From: Bacillota bacterium
GTDB lineage: Bacteria; Bacillota; Clostridia; Acetivibrionales; DSM-1351
Direction of reading: 5' to 3'
Assembly (NCBI GenBank): GCA_023443515.1
Contig: JAEZUC010000097.1
Coordinates: 137,284 to 201,283, forward strand
Length of the DNA: 64,000 bases
Below are positions 1-7,605 of the stretch, piece after piece; positions within the stretch are counted from its first letter, which is position 1; each line of letters starts with the position of its first letter. The translations under genes were made by a program, and so were the position numbers. A model generated the notes under the pieces. The model was not told the origin of the DNA. It saw only the letters and a program-made list of their open reading frames with translations, and ran no database searches.

Positions 1-308
1 TGAACAAAGTACTCTACTATATCATCGGCATAGTGCTTGTACCCTAAAAGGTTCTGGCCTCGCAGAAGCATCTGCAGAGGTGTCTTTTTAGCAACATCCT
101 TTATTTTTCTAAGTCTCATCCATGGATCTTCATTTAAAAATCTCATACATGAGTCAAAAGTAGCCCCGCCCCAAGCTTCCAGCGAATGGTAACCTACATT
201 GTCAAGCTTCTCTATAATAGGAAGCATTTCTTCTGTTCTCATTCTGGTAGCTATAAGGGACTGATGAGCGTCTCTTAGTACTGTTTCCGTAATTCTTACG
301 CCTGACAT
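1..308 (-). CDS. Carboxyltransferase 5S / oxaloacetate decarboxylase alpha-type subunit (partial, 3' end outside window)
   Basis: Only the first 102 codons are present, since the gene runs off the left edge. The N-terminus carries the family signature TVLRDAHQSL, then LEAWGGATFDSCMRFL and LLRGQNLLGYKHYADD, typical of the HMGL-like carboxyltransferase domain of pyruvate carboxylase subunit B, OadA and transcarboxylase 5S. The start is supported by AAAGGAGATGG just upstream. It follows the biotin carrier gene with a short gap and is the third gene of the operon. By family it moves carboxyl groups between oxaloacetate/pyruvate and carrier-bound biotin. Which acceptor the whole complex uses cannot be read from this fragment. 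Confidence 0.9.
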   Translation of the reverse strand, partial: MSGVRITETVLRDAHQSLIATRMRTEEMLPIIEKLDNVGYHSLEAWGGATFDSCMRFLNEDPWMRLRKIKDVAKKTPLQMLLRGQNLLGYKHYADDIVEYFV

Positions 309-340
309 TTTTCCATCTCCTTTGCGGTAAAGTCAGCCTT

Positions 341-715
341 TCAGGCTATAGATACCATTAATTGCCCAGCTGTAACAGACTTTCCAGCTTCAACGTTTAG
401 TGCTGTAACTTTTCCATCAGTAGGTGCTACTATTTCATTTTCCATTTTCATAGCTTCCAGTATTAAAAGTACCTGTCCTTTTTTAACCTCGTCCCCCTGA
501 TTTATCTTTACCTTTAAAACTGTTCCAGGCATTGGAGCAACAACATCCCCTGCTTTGCCCGATGACTGAGGGTGTACCGACTTTGTAGTGGCTGTACGTC
601 CGGGCTTGGAGGCTCCTAGCTTTGGAGACACCGCCGATGGCCTTCCCCCGCCAACTTCTTCAACCTCAACTTCATAAGGAGTTCCGTTAACCTTAATTAT
701 ATATTTATTCATCAT
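341..715 (-). CDS. Biotin carboxyl carrier protein (1.3S-type subunit)
   Basis: A small protein of about 124 residues. It has a beta-rich N-terminus, a Pro/Ser/Thr/Ala linker and a C-terminal biotinyl domain with the canonical EAMKM site, where the Lys at about residue 90 would be biotinylated. The frame is open further upstream, but GGAGG lies directly against the upstream ATG at 721, so the adjacent ATGs at 715 and 712, spaced 6-9 nt from GGAGG, are better starts. It sits between the 12S-type and 5S-type genes and would shuttle CO2 between the two catalytic subunits. Confidence 0.9.
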   Translation of the reverse strand: MMNKYIIKVNGTPYEVEVEEVGGGRPSAVSPKLGASKPGRTATTKSVHPQSSGKAGDVVAPMPGTVLKVKINQGDEVKKGQVLLILEAMKMENEIVAPTDGKVTALNVEAGKSVTAGQLMVSIA

Positions 716-744
716 ACTCATCCTCCAGATATTTTGTTTCATTA

Positions 745-2295
745 TTATAGCGGAATATTGCCATGCTTCTTTGAAGGCCTGTTTTCCCTCTTTGTGTCCA
801 GCATTTCCAATGCAGTTATAATTTTTGTTCTGGTTTCAGAAGGCTCTATAACATCATCAATATAGCCTCTTGACGCAGCAACATAGGGATTTGAGAATTT
901 GTCTCTGTATTCTGCAATCTTTTCCTGTCTTGTTTCCGCCGGATTTTCCGATGCAGTAATATCCTTTTTAAATATAATGTTCGCTGCTCCGTCAGGACCC
1001 ATAACAGCTATTTCGGCTGATGGCCATGCAAAAACCATGTCTGCTCCTATTGTCTTGCTGTTCATAGCAATATACGCTCCACCGTAAGCTTTTCTGAGTA
1101 TAACATTTATCTTTGGAACTGTTGCTTCTGAGAAAGCATACAAGAGTTTTGCACCATGGCGTATTATACCGTTATGTTCCTGAGCCACACCCGGCAGAAA
1201 TGCGGGTACATCTGTAAATGAAACTACGGGTATATTAAAAGCATCACAGAAACGGACAAAACGTGCCGCCTTATCTGCTGCATTCATATCAAGGGAGCCG
1301 GCCATTACTTTTGGCTGATTTGCAACTATACCAACACTTTTTCCATTAATTCGTGCAAATCCTATAATTATATTCTGTGCAAAATAACTTTGGATTTCAA
1401 AAAAATCGCCGTCATCAACTATTTCACCTATCACGTCAAACATATCGTAAGGCTTGTTTGATTCCTCAGGAATGATTTTGTTGAGGCTTTCGGCTAATCT
1501 GTCTGTAGCATCGGATACGCCGTAATACATGGTGTCTGATACGTTATTATCCGGAATAAAACTTAAAAGTCTCTTTATATCTTCTATACACTCTTCTTCA
1601 CTTGAAGCCTTGAAATGTGCTACACCGCTTATTGCAGTATGAACATCCGCACCTCCCAGATTTTCAACTGATACATCTTCACCCGTAACAGACTTTATTA
1701 CCTGTGGTCCGGTAATAAACATCTGGCTTGTTTTTTCTACCATAAATATAAAGTCGGTTATAGCCGGTGAATAAACGGCACCGCCTGCACATGGTCCCAT
1801 AATTACTGATATCTGAGGAATAACACCCGATGCAAGAGTATTTCTGTAAAAAATATCTCCGTACCCCGAAAGCGCATCAAGACCTTCCTCGATACGAGCT
1901 CCGCCAGAATCATTAATAGCTATGAAAGGTGCTCCCATTTTAAGAGCCATATCCATAACCTTTGTAATCTTCTTTGCATGCATCTCTCCTAATGAACCGC
2001 CTATAACTGTAAAGTCCTGTGACGCAACAAAAACTTTTCTGCCATTAACCGTACCGTAACCGGTAACAACACCGTCACCAGGATGTTTCTTCTTCTGCAT
2101 ACCAAAGTCAAAGCATCTGGATTCTATGAATGCATCTACTTCAACAAAACTTTCCTTGTCAAATAACAAATCAATTCTCTCTCTGGCAGAAAGTTTTCCA
2201 TCTGCGTGTCTTTTTGCTATTTTCTCTTCTCCGCCACCTTGAGCTATGGTTTTCTTCATGTTTTTTAGATTTTGCAGCTTTTCAATTTGTGACAT
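745..2295 (-). CDS. Acyl-CoA carboxyltransferase (12S-type, MmdA/PccB family)
   Basis: 516 residues, full length for the methylmalonyl-CoA decarboxylase alpha / propionyl-CoA carboxylase beta family. Family landmarks include GDGVVTGYGTVNGRKV, INDSGGARIEEG, the oxyanion-forming GPCAGGAVYSPA and, in the second half, DVPAFLPGVAQEHNGII and KAYGGAYIAM. By family it transfers carboxyl groups between an acyl-CoA and carrier biotin. It is the first gene of the operon, followed almost directly by the biotin carrier. No membrane-bound beta subunit (MmdB/OadB) gene is visible, so a soluble transcarboxylase is more likely than a sodium pump, unless such a gene lies left of the window. A promoter and a FapR-like site lie upstream. 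Confidence 0.92.
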   Translation of the reverse strand: MSQIEKLQNLKNMKKTIAQGGGEEKIAKRHADGKLSARERIDLLFDKESFVEVDAFIESRCFDFGMQKKKHPGDGVVTGYGTVNGRKVFVASQDFTVIGGSLGEMHAKKITKVMDMALKMGAPFIAINDSGGARIEEGLDALSGYGDIFYRNTLASGVIPQISVIMGPCAGGAVYSPAITDFIFMVEKTSQMFITGPQVIKSVTGEDVSVENLGGADVHTAISGVAHFKASSEEECIEDIKRLLSFIPDNNVSDTMYYGVSDATDRLAESLNKIIPEESNKPYDMFDVIGEIVDDGDFFEIQSYFAQNIIIGFARINGKSVGIVANQPKVMAGSLDMNAADKAARFVRFCDAFNIPVVSFTDVPAFLPGVAQEHNGIIRHGAKLLYAFSEATVPKINVILRKAYGGAYIAMNSKTIGADMVFAWPSAEIAVMGPDGAANIIFKKDITASENPAETRQEKIAEYRDKFSNPYVAASRGYIDDVIEPSETRTKIITALEMLDTKRENRPSKKHGNIPL

Positions 2296-2401
2296 GCAAT
2301 CACCTCTTTAAAATATATACTAGATAAATTATTCTATAAAATCAGCGTGTTAATTCTCAAATTTATAATTTATCTGGGCAGATTTATAACTATCATTAGT
2401 T

Positions 2402-2420
2402 ATTAGTACCTAGTAATAAT
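2402..2420. promoter_or_regulatory. FapR-like operator
   Basis: The sequence ATTAGTACCTAGTAATAAT is an imperfect inverted repeat. It differs at two positions from the FapR consensus as I recall it (ATTAGTACCTGNTACTAAT). It overlaps the end of the -10 box and covers the predicted transcription start, a normal position for repression. FapR is the malonyl-CoA-responsive repressor of fatty-acid genes in Firmicutes. No fapR gene is in the window, so the regulator is inferred. Confidence 0.7.
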
Positions 2421-2447
2421 TATAGTATATCGTGAAAAGGGTGTCAA
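2419..2447 (-). promoter_or_regulatory. Sigma-A promoter of the carboxyltransferase operon
   Basis: On the minus strand TTGACA (2447-2442) and TATAAT (2424-2419) are separated by exactly 17 nt. Both hexamers match the consensus perfectly. The start codon of the 12S-type gene lies about 115 nt downstream. Confidence 0.88.
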
Positions 2448-2576
2448 TACAGCATATAAACTCCCTTAAATTAATTTGATACAACATGAAAACTTATATA
2501 TAATGTAGTTGGAATTTTATTTATGTAAACAATAATGTTTTTATAGGTTTGTTTAAAAGAATTTCCCCGTTTTTTG

Positions 2577-2604
2577 CCCCCTAAAAATCGGATGTACCTG
2601 CGAA
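2577..2604 (+). promoter_or_regulatory. SigI-type promoter
   Basis: A run CCCCCTAAAA (from 2577) is followed 19 nt later by CGAA (2601-2604). C-rich -35 and CGAA -10 elements are the general form described for SigI-dependent promoters, which are usually autoregulated. The sigI start lies about 28 nt further on. The match is by eye. Confidence 0.6.
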
Positions 2605-2631
2605 TACTATTGTAAGGAGTGAATATATAAG

Positions 2632-3387
2632 TTGACCATTCTAAATTTGTTTAGTAAATCCAGAAAAAAGTCCAAGCCTATTGAAGAAACTGTGGCTAAA
2701 ATCAAGAATGGAGATACTCATCTAAAAGAAGGTTTCATTTGTGATTATACGCCCTTCATTTTAAAGGTAATATCCACTGTCACAGGTAAATTTGTTGACA
2801 CCAAAAACAGTGATGAACTAAGTATCGGCCTTATAGCTTTTAATGAAGCTATTGAGTTTTATGATGCTGAAAAAAATGCAGGTTTTCTGAGCTTCGCTGA
2901 AACGGTTATAAAAAGAAGAATAGTCGACTATTTGAGAAAAGATTATAAAAATAGCAAAGTATACCCATTTACCTATTTTCAAACTAATGATTCTGATATT
3001 AAAGAGATTATTGAAAATAAATACATGGTAGTAGAAGCTGGTACTTTTTTTGATAATGTGGAACTAAAAGAAGAAATTGAGCTATTCAGAACAAGGCTTA
3101 AAGATTTCGGCATAAGTCTGTCTGATTTGGTTGGAAATTCGCCAAGACATACAGATTCTAAAAAACTTGCAATAAGCATCGCCCGGGTTTTGTCAGAAAA
3201 TAAAACGCTATCCGATGCACTAATAACAAAAAAGACTATACCCATGTCACAATTAATGAAATTAGTACAGGTAAATCGTAAGACAGTTGAAAGAAACAGA
3301 AAATTTATAATAGCAGTTTATTTAATACTAAACAGCAAACTTGAAGTGTTACAGGATTATGTGAGCAATATAGAAGGGAGGAAATAA
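2632..3387 (+). CDS. sigI: RNA polymerase sigma factor SigI
   Basis: 251 residues, the usual SigI length. Roughly residues 55-110 resemble sigma region 2 (GLIAFNEAIEFYDAEK, FAETVIKRRIVDYLRKD). The C-terminal part (about 205-235) has a helix-turn-helix-like segment, QLMKLVQVNRKTVERNRKF. The start is TTG, with AAGGAG 12 nt upstream, a slightly long spacing, and no better in-frame start is seen. It is cotranscribed with rsgI, 2 nt away. SigI factors of cellulolytic clostridia control cell-surface and polysaccharide-degradation genes, while in Bacillus they respond to heat and envelope stress. The actual regulon here is unknown. Confidence 0.9.
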   Translation: MTILNLFSKSRKKSKPIEETVAKIKNGDTHLKEGFICDYTPFILKVISTVTGKFVDTKNSDELSIGLIAFNEAIEFYDAEKNAGFLSFAETVIKRRIVDYLRKDYKNSKVYPFTYFQTNDSDIKEIIENKYMVVEAGTFFDNVELKEEIELFRTRLKDFGISLSDLVGNSPRHTDSKKLAISIARVLSENKTLSDALITKKTIPMSQLMKLVQVNRKTVERNRKFIIAVYLILNSKLEVLQDYVSNIEGRK

Positions 3388-3389
3388 CC

Positions 3390-4505
3390 ATGGGAAATAG
3401 AACCGGGATGATTCTTGAATTCAAGGGTAATAAAGCTATTGTAATGACAAGTACATGTGATTTTATAACCATAACCAGAATGCCTGAAATGTTTTTGGGA
3501 CAGCAAGTAGATTTAAGCAACTCAGTAATTCCAAGGAAATCTAATCCGTTGAAATATATTGCTATTGCAGGAATGTTTGTTTTATTGTTTTGTTCAGTTT
3601 TAATTTACCAGTTGGGAAAACCGTCTGCTGTTTTTGCATATGTTGATGTTGATATTAACCCAAGCCTTGAATTATCAATTGATAAAAGAGCCAAAGTTAT
3701 AGAGGTTAAGGCGCTAAATAGTGATGCAACAGCTCTTGTTGAAAATTTAAGGCTTGTAAACATGCCCTTGACCAGTGCTGTAAAGAATATTTTAGAAGAA
3801 TCTCAAAACAAGGGGTTTATACGTCCTGACACAAAAAATGCAGTATTGATTTCAGCTTCAATAAAGCAGGGTAAATTGGACAGTTCTACTGTTTCAGGTG
3901 AAAAGGTGCTGGATGGTATTGTGTCAGAGCTTCAAAAAACAGATTTCAGAGCAGGTTCTGTATCAATAAAGCCGGAAGTAATAAAGGTTGATCCTGCAAA
4001 AAGATCCGAGGCTGTTAAAAATAATATTTCCATGGGACGTTACAAGTTGTGGGAAGATACTTTAGAATCTGACTATATTATTAATATAGAAAAGGCTAGA
4101 AGTGAAAATCTTTACAATATGCTTGAAGCGTATGAATTTAAAAAGCAGAACAAAGAAACTTCTGATAAAAATAAAGATAATAGTTATAACACCGAACGAG
4201 TCAATGATGCTCCCGTGGTTTCTAATAGTATTGAGAAGCCTGATAGTAATGAGAAACCTGAAAATAAAAAGCCTAAAAAGTATACTGCCAAAGAAAGCCC
4301 TAATACTAAAAAAAGCCCTAGTATTAAAGAAAGCCCTGACAAAAAGGAAACTTTTAATCAGGGCTCGAAACCTATTCCCTCTGAATATCGTAAAAATGCT
4401 CCAAGTGACAATAACAATAAAAAACCTAAAAACAATCCCTCAAACGGGAAAAAAGAAAAAAGTAAAGATAACAATAATAATCAAAAAGGAAATGGCAAAA
4501 AGTAA
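3390..4505 (+). CDS. rsgI: Anti-sigma-I factor RsgI
   Basis: 371 residues. The cytoplasmic N-terminal RsgI domain (about 1-50) would bind SigI. One membrane helix follows at about 55-76. The conserved extracellular segment contains DVDINPSLELSID with an Asn90-Pro91 pair, the site at which RsgI proteins self-cleave. From about residue 245 the protein becomes a Lys/Asn/Pro/Ser-rich tail with short repeats of the type KESPNTKKSPSIKESP. No carbohydrate-binding module or glycosidase follows, unlike many Acetivibrio RsgI proteins, so the sensing end looks more like a wall-contacting tail. AAGGGAGG upstream of the ATG lies within the end of sigI, suggesting translational coupling. Confidence 0.9.
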   Translation: MGNRTGMILEFKGNKAIVMTSTCDFITITRMPEMFLGQQVDLSNSVIPRKSNPLKYIAIAGMFVLLFCSVLIYQLGKPSAVFAYVDVDINPSLELSIDKRAKVIEVKALNSDATALVENLRLVNMPLTSAVKNILEESQNKGFIRPDTKNAVLISASIKQGKLDSSTVSGEKVLDGIVSELQKTDFRAGSVSIKPEVIKVDPAKRSEAVKNNISMGRYKLWEDTLESDYIINIEKARSENLYNMLEAYEFKKQNKETSDKNKDNSYNTERVNDAPVVSNSIEKPDSNEKPENKKPKKYTAKESPNTKKSPSIKESPDKKETFNQGSKPIPSEYRKNAPSDNNNKKPKNNPSNGKKEKSKDNNNNQKGNGKK

Positions 4506-4520
4506 TTGTAAATAATATAA

Positions 4521-5087
4521 CTATCCCAGTTTCTCTAAACAAACAAAAATGGGAGGACAGTTTATTTGATTGACAAATTCGGTTTGCATTACACTGAATT
4601 TCTTGCAGTCTATGGTCTTAATATAGTTTAAAACTTCGTTCTTTTCATCAAACCCGCTGTCTCCCCCATAGTATACAACTATGCTGATTATCCCATGAGG
4701 AACTACCAGCTCCATGGCACTTTTTATGGCTTCGATGGTAGTTCCTCCCCTAGTTCCTATGTTATGGTCTCCTCCGGGAAGGTACCCCAAATTAAACATA
4801 GCCACTTTAATGGGCTTATTTACATACTTCATCATATTTTGATGACCATCATTTATAAGATTAACCCTGCTCAGAAGATTTTCAGATTCCAATCTGTTTT
4901 TTGTTGTATTAAGTGCCGATTCCTGAATATCAAAGGAATAAACCTGCCCTCCCTGACCCACAAGTCTTGCCAGAAATGCTGTATCGTGTCCGTTTCCGGC
5001 AGTCGCATCAACAACCGTATCGCCATTGCAGACCACACATGAAACTATTTCATGAGATTGGTATAATGAATTTTTTAAAATACACAT
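4521..5087 (-). CDS. mnmM: tRNA methyltransferase MnmM (YtqB family)
   Basis: 188 residues, class I SAM-dependent methyltransferase. The SAM-binding loop is VVDATAGNGHDTAFLA, followed by an acidic ribose-binding strand (VYSFDIQ). MFNLGYLPGGDHNIGT is characteristic of the YtqB family. YtqB homologs methylate the 5-aminomethyl-2-thiouridine wobble base of tRNA, a role established in Bacillus and Staphylococcus. AAAGGAG precedes the ATG. The gene is convergent with rsgI, with only about 15 nt between their stops. Confidence 0.82.
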   Translation of the reverse strand: MCILKNSLYQSHEIVSCVVCNGDTVVDATAGNGHDTAFLARLVGQGGQVYSFDIQESALNTTKNRLESENLLSRVNLINDGHQNMMKYVNKPIKVAMFNLGYLPGGDHNIGTRGGTTIEAIKSAMELVVPHGIISIVVYYGGDSGFDEKNEVLNYIKTIDCKKFSVMQTEFVNQINCPPIFVCLEKLG

Positions 5088-5185
5088 TCAAAAACTCTCC
5101 TTTTATATAATAACGGTTTTTATATATCGGTTTTTATGCTATAATTTAAGCACAAATTCTAAAACTTGTTTAAGGAGATTTAATT

Positions 5186-5641
5186 ATGGATCAATATAAC
5201 GAATCAGATACTGCTTTACAGGAAAATCCCCCATCGGCAACAAATAACACAGCAATTAACAACAATACCTATCAGCAGCAACAGACGATTCAACCGGGTA
5301 TATATAATTCCATTATTAACAGCCTATCCGGATGGATGAAATTTCTTGGAATCTATACGATTGTTATGGGAGCAATATCCTGCTTAGGTATTATAACAGC
5401 TGCAATTGGTGTACCACTTATATTTGCAGGTATTTCCCTTACAAAAGGCTCAACCTCTATCAAGGAATATGCCGATTTTAACAGTCCTCACATTCTTTAT
5501 AATGTATTTAATTACCTTAAAAAGTATTTTAAAATTCAAGGCATACTGGCAATCGTCAGCCTGGCACTTACTGTTGTTTATATTGTTATAGTACTGGTTA
5601 TTCTTGCTCTTGGTACTTACAGTTATATGTACAATTATTAA
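5186..5641 (+). CDS. DUF5362-type small membrane protein
   Basis: 151 residues. The first 45 are polar and rich in Asn, Gln and Thr (including QQQQ) and are followed by hydrophobic helices at about 52-88 and 117-145, joined by a short loop with KGSTSIKEYADF. This arrangement fits DUF5362 membrane proteins, whose function is not known. AAGGAG precedes the ATG, and a TATAAT-like box lies at 5140-5145. The last 4 nt overlap the stop of the convergent rluB. Confidence 0.65.
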   Translation: MDQYNESDTALQENPPSATNNTAINNNTYQQQQTIQPGIYNSIINSLSGWMKFLGIYTIVMGAISCLGIITAAIGVPLIFAGISLTKGSTSIKEYADFNSPHILYNVFNYLKKYFKIQGILAIVSLALTVVYIVIVLVILALGTYSYMYNY

Positions 5642-6345
5642 TATAGCATTTTTAATTCTTTGTCAGAAAGATGTCTCCACTTTCCCTCGGGAAGGTTATC
5701 CAGAGCTATAGGCCCTATCTGAATTCTCTTTAATGCAACAACCTTGTGGCCTATAGCTTCGCACATCTTTCTCACCTGTCTGTTTTTACCCTCGTGTATG
5801 GTAATTTTCACAAGTGTATTTATTCCTTGTTTTTCTAAAATCAAAAATTCTGCAGGAGAAGTCTGATAGTCTTCTATTTTCAATCCGGCCTCAAACCTTT
5901 TAATTTCACTCTTTTCAGGAAAACCCGAAATGACAGCCTCATAAACCTTGTTTATTTCATGCTTCGGATGTGTCAGGCGGTAAGTGAAATCACCGTCATT
6001 TGTTAGAAGAATAAGTCCTGATGTGTCATAGTCAAGTCGTCCAACAGGATAAAGCCTCTTTTTAACATCCATAACCAGGTCAGTAACCGTTGGTCTACCA
6101 AACTGATCTTTACTGGTAGAAACGTAACCCACAGGCTTGTTCAGCAATATATAAACCTTTTCTTCTTCTATATTAACAGGTTTTCCGTCTACGGTTATAA
6201 TATCATCGTTTGTTACAGTGAATCCCATATTTTCCACAACAGTATCATTTACTGCTATCCTGCCCTGCTTAATCATTTCTTCGGCAGTTCTCCTTGAAGC
6301 AACTCCCGCATGCGCTAAATACTTCTGTAATCTGATTCCCACCAT
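5638..6345 (-). CDS. rluB: rRNA pseudouridine synthase (RluB/YpuL family)
   Basis: 235 residues. An N-terminal S4 RNA-binding domain (IRLQKYLAHAGVASRRTAEE, about 4-60) precedes a RsuA/RluB catalytic domain with the motif PVGRLDYDTSGLILLTNDG, where the first Asp is the expected nucleophile. It should isomerise a uridine in 23S rRNA. The location near gerW and scpAB matches the Bacillus rluB neighbourhood. AAGGGA lies 9 nt upstream of the ATG. Confidence 0.88.
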   Translation of the reverse strand: MVGIRLQKYLAHAGVASRRTAEEMIKQGRIAVNDTVVENMGFTVTNDDIITVDGKPVNIEEEKVYILLNKPVGYVSTSKDQFGRPTVTDLVMDVKKRLYPVGRLDYDTSGLILLTNDGDFTYRLTHPKHEINKVYEAVISGFPEKSEIKRFEAGLKIEDYQTSPAEFLILEKQGINTLVKITIHEGKNRQVRKMCEAIGHKVVALKRIQIGPIALDNLPEGKWRHLSDKELKMLY

Positions 6346-6451
6346 TTATAATATCCCTTATGCAAATTTTAATATACCATTTATTCTATATTTCATTTTA
6401 ATTTGAGTCAACATTAATAGCACCTGCAGCCGGTAGAAAACTGCGTTAAGT

Positions 6452-6503
6452 AAAACAACAACTGACATCAAAAGGCGTACTGCCCTTTGTGAGTTGTTGT
6501 TTT
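6452..6503 (-). terminator. Terminator-like hairpin downstream of the gerW-type gene
   Basis: A 12-bp perfect stem (AAAACAACAACT at 6452-6463 with its complement at 6492-6503) encloses a smaller AAAGG/CCTTT hairpin. On the minus strand the stem ends in TTTT, which fits termination after the gerW-type gene. Confidence 0.65.
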
Positions 6504-6524
6504 GCTATAACGTTTAAAATTTTA

Positions 6525-6983
6525 TTATTCTTTGCACTTTTCACTATCTTCTTTTTTTTGTTTCGAGTTCTCACCTTTTGGCTTGGACATCTTTTCGTTA
6601 ATCATTTCACTTGCTTTCTGAACTAACTCTGGAACCATATCCAGAATCTTGTCAACAGATGAATTTACATTTACAGGAAGGAGCTTAACCTGATTCTGTC
6701 CACATACCATAAAGGCCACCGGATTTATTGAAACACCCGCTCCACTACCTCCTGCAAAAGGGAATTTTCCTTTATCTTGCTCTTCCTGAGAATTATTAGA
6801 GGATGAATCTTCTCCATAGTCCCCTCCACCAGCTGCAAATCCAAAACTAACCTTAGATATAGGTATAATAACAGTTCCGTCAGGTGCTTGAACTGCATCT
6901 CCAACTATTGTATTAACATCAACCATTTCCTTGATACTTTGCATTGCTGTAGTCATTAGACCTTCTATTGGATGACTTGACAC
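6525..6983 (-). CDS. ytfJ: GerW/YtfJ family sporulation protein
   Basis: About 153 residues. The N-terminus SSHPIEGLMTTAMQSIKEM followed by DVNTIVGD and VIIPISKVSFGFAAGGG is the diagnostic block of the family, which is linked to sporulation and germination. The C-terminus is Lys/Glu-rich. A GTG start at 6983 gives the usual MSSHPIEG beginning and is preferred over the ATG 12 nt upstream. The start lies inside the 3' end of the DUF2953 gene (65-nt overlap), which suggests coupled translation. Confidence 0.85.
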   Translation of the reverse strand: MSSHPIEGLMTTAMQSIKEMVDVNTIVGDAVQAPDGTVIIPISKVSFGFAAGGGDYGEDSSSNNSQEEQDKGKFPFAGGSGAGVSINPVAFMVCGQNQVKLLPVNVNSSVDKILDMVPELVQKASEMINEKMSKPKGENSKQKKEDSEKCKE

Positions 6984-7557
6984 CAGCACCACCACCCTTT
7001 CTATTTTTTAAGTACAGTATGGCAATTACTTTAGCTACAGTAATAATATTTACAATTTTTAGGCTAAATATGCAGTCTAAGTTTACTTTAATATATTTTC
7101 CATTAAAATCGGCCTCAACTTTAATTTCTTTATTTTTAACCCTATATTGTGTAAAAATCAGATTTTCTATCATTCCTATTGCACTCCATAAAAAGCCATA
7201 TAAAATAGCTGTATTGAACGCATCTCCGGTTCCTTCCTTTACATGAAGCTTAAAGTCTTTTATTATTAACGATCTTCTGAAAAGCCTTCTCAATATCTGC
7301 AAGCTTCTTCTTAATTCTTTCAAGTCTCTCTTACCGTTTACCGTTTTTCTCTTAGGCTTTTTATTCTTTTTGGGAATAGGATATATCATTAAGTTTTTAA
7401 CAACTTTATTTCTAAATGAATATATAGTAATAAAAACCGAACAGTCTTTGTTTTGCAGTTTTGCTGTAAAACCCAGCGTCAGTCTGGTATTCAAAATTAT
7501 TGTTACAAGAATGCAGATTATAATAATAACAACTAAAAAAATAACCAAGAGAATCAC
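6919..7557 (-). CDS. DUF2953 domain-containing membrane protein
   Basis: Up to 212 residues. One N-terminal membrane helix (about 2-24) leads into a basic domain (KKNKKPKRKTVNGKRDLKELRR) and a beta-rich C-terminal part, as in DUF2953 proteins, which commonly sit next to gerW/ytfJ. Function is unknown; a sporulation role is suggested by context only. The GTG at 7557 has no well-spaced ribosome site. A TTG at 7548 with GAGGTG 6 nt upstream is a plausible alternative. Both lie inside a 12-bp hairpin (see the separate entry). Confidence 0.75.
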   Translation of the reverse strand: MILLVIFLVVIIIICILVTIILNTRLTLGFTAKLQNKDCSVFITIYSFRNKVVKNLMIYPIPKKNKKPKRKTVNGKRDLKELRRSLQILRRLFRRSLIIKDFKLHVKEGTGDAFNTAILYGFLWSAIGMIENLIFTQYRVKNKEIKVEADFNGKYIKVNLDCIFSLKIVNIITVAKVIAILYLKNRKGGGAGVKSSNRRSNDYSNAKYQGNG

Positions 7558-7569
7558 CTCTTGGTTATT
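7540..7569 (-). terminator. Terminator-like hairpin overlapping the DUF2953 gene start
   Basis: A perfect 12-bp inverted repeat (AATAACCAAGAG, 7540-7551, with its complement at 7558-7569) has a 6-nt loop and, on the minus strand, is followed by a run of six to seven T. It lies 37 nt after the scpB stop. The stem contains the start codon and ribosome-binding site of the next gene, so it can act both as the scpAB terminator and as a translation block. Confidence 0.75.
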
Positions 7570-7605
7570 TTTGACATGATTTACAATTTTAAATCACTTG
7601 TCATC

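Noticed and set aside
4261..4360. Short direct repeats (AAAGCCCT-type units) as a CRISPR or tandem array
   Set aside because: They encode the KESP/KKSP repeats of the RsgI tail in frame and lack spacers of constant length.
4102..4515. Second reading frame in the tail of rsgI
   Set aside because: The repeats of Lys and Leu are a frame-shifted reading of the Lys/Asn-rich low-complexity tail; there is no ribosome site.
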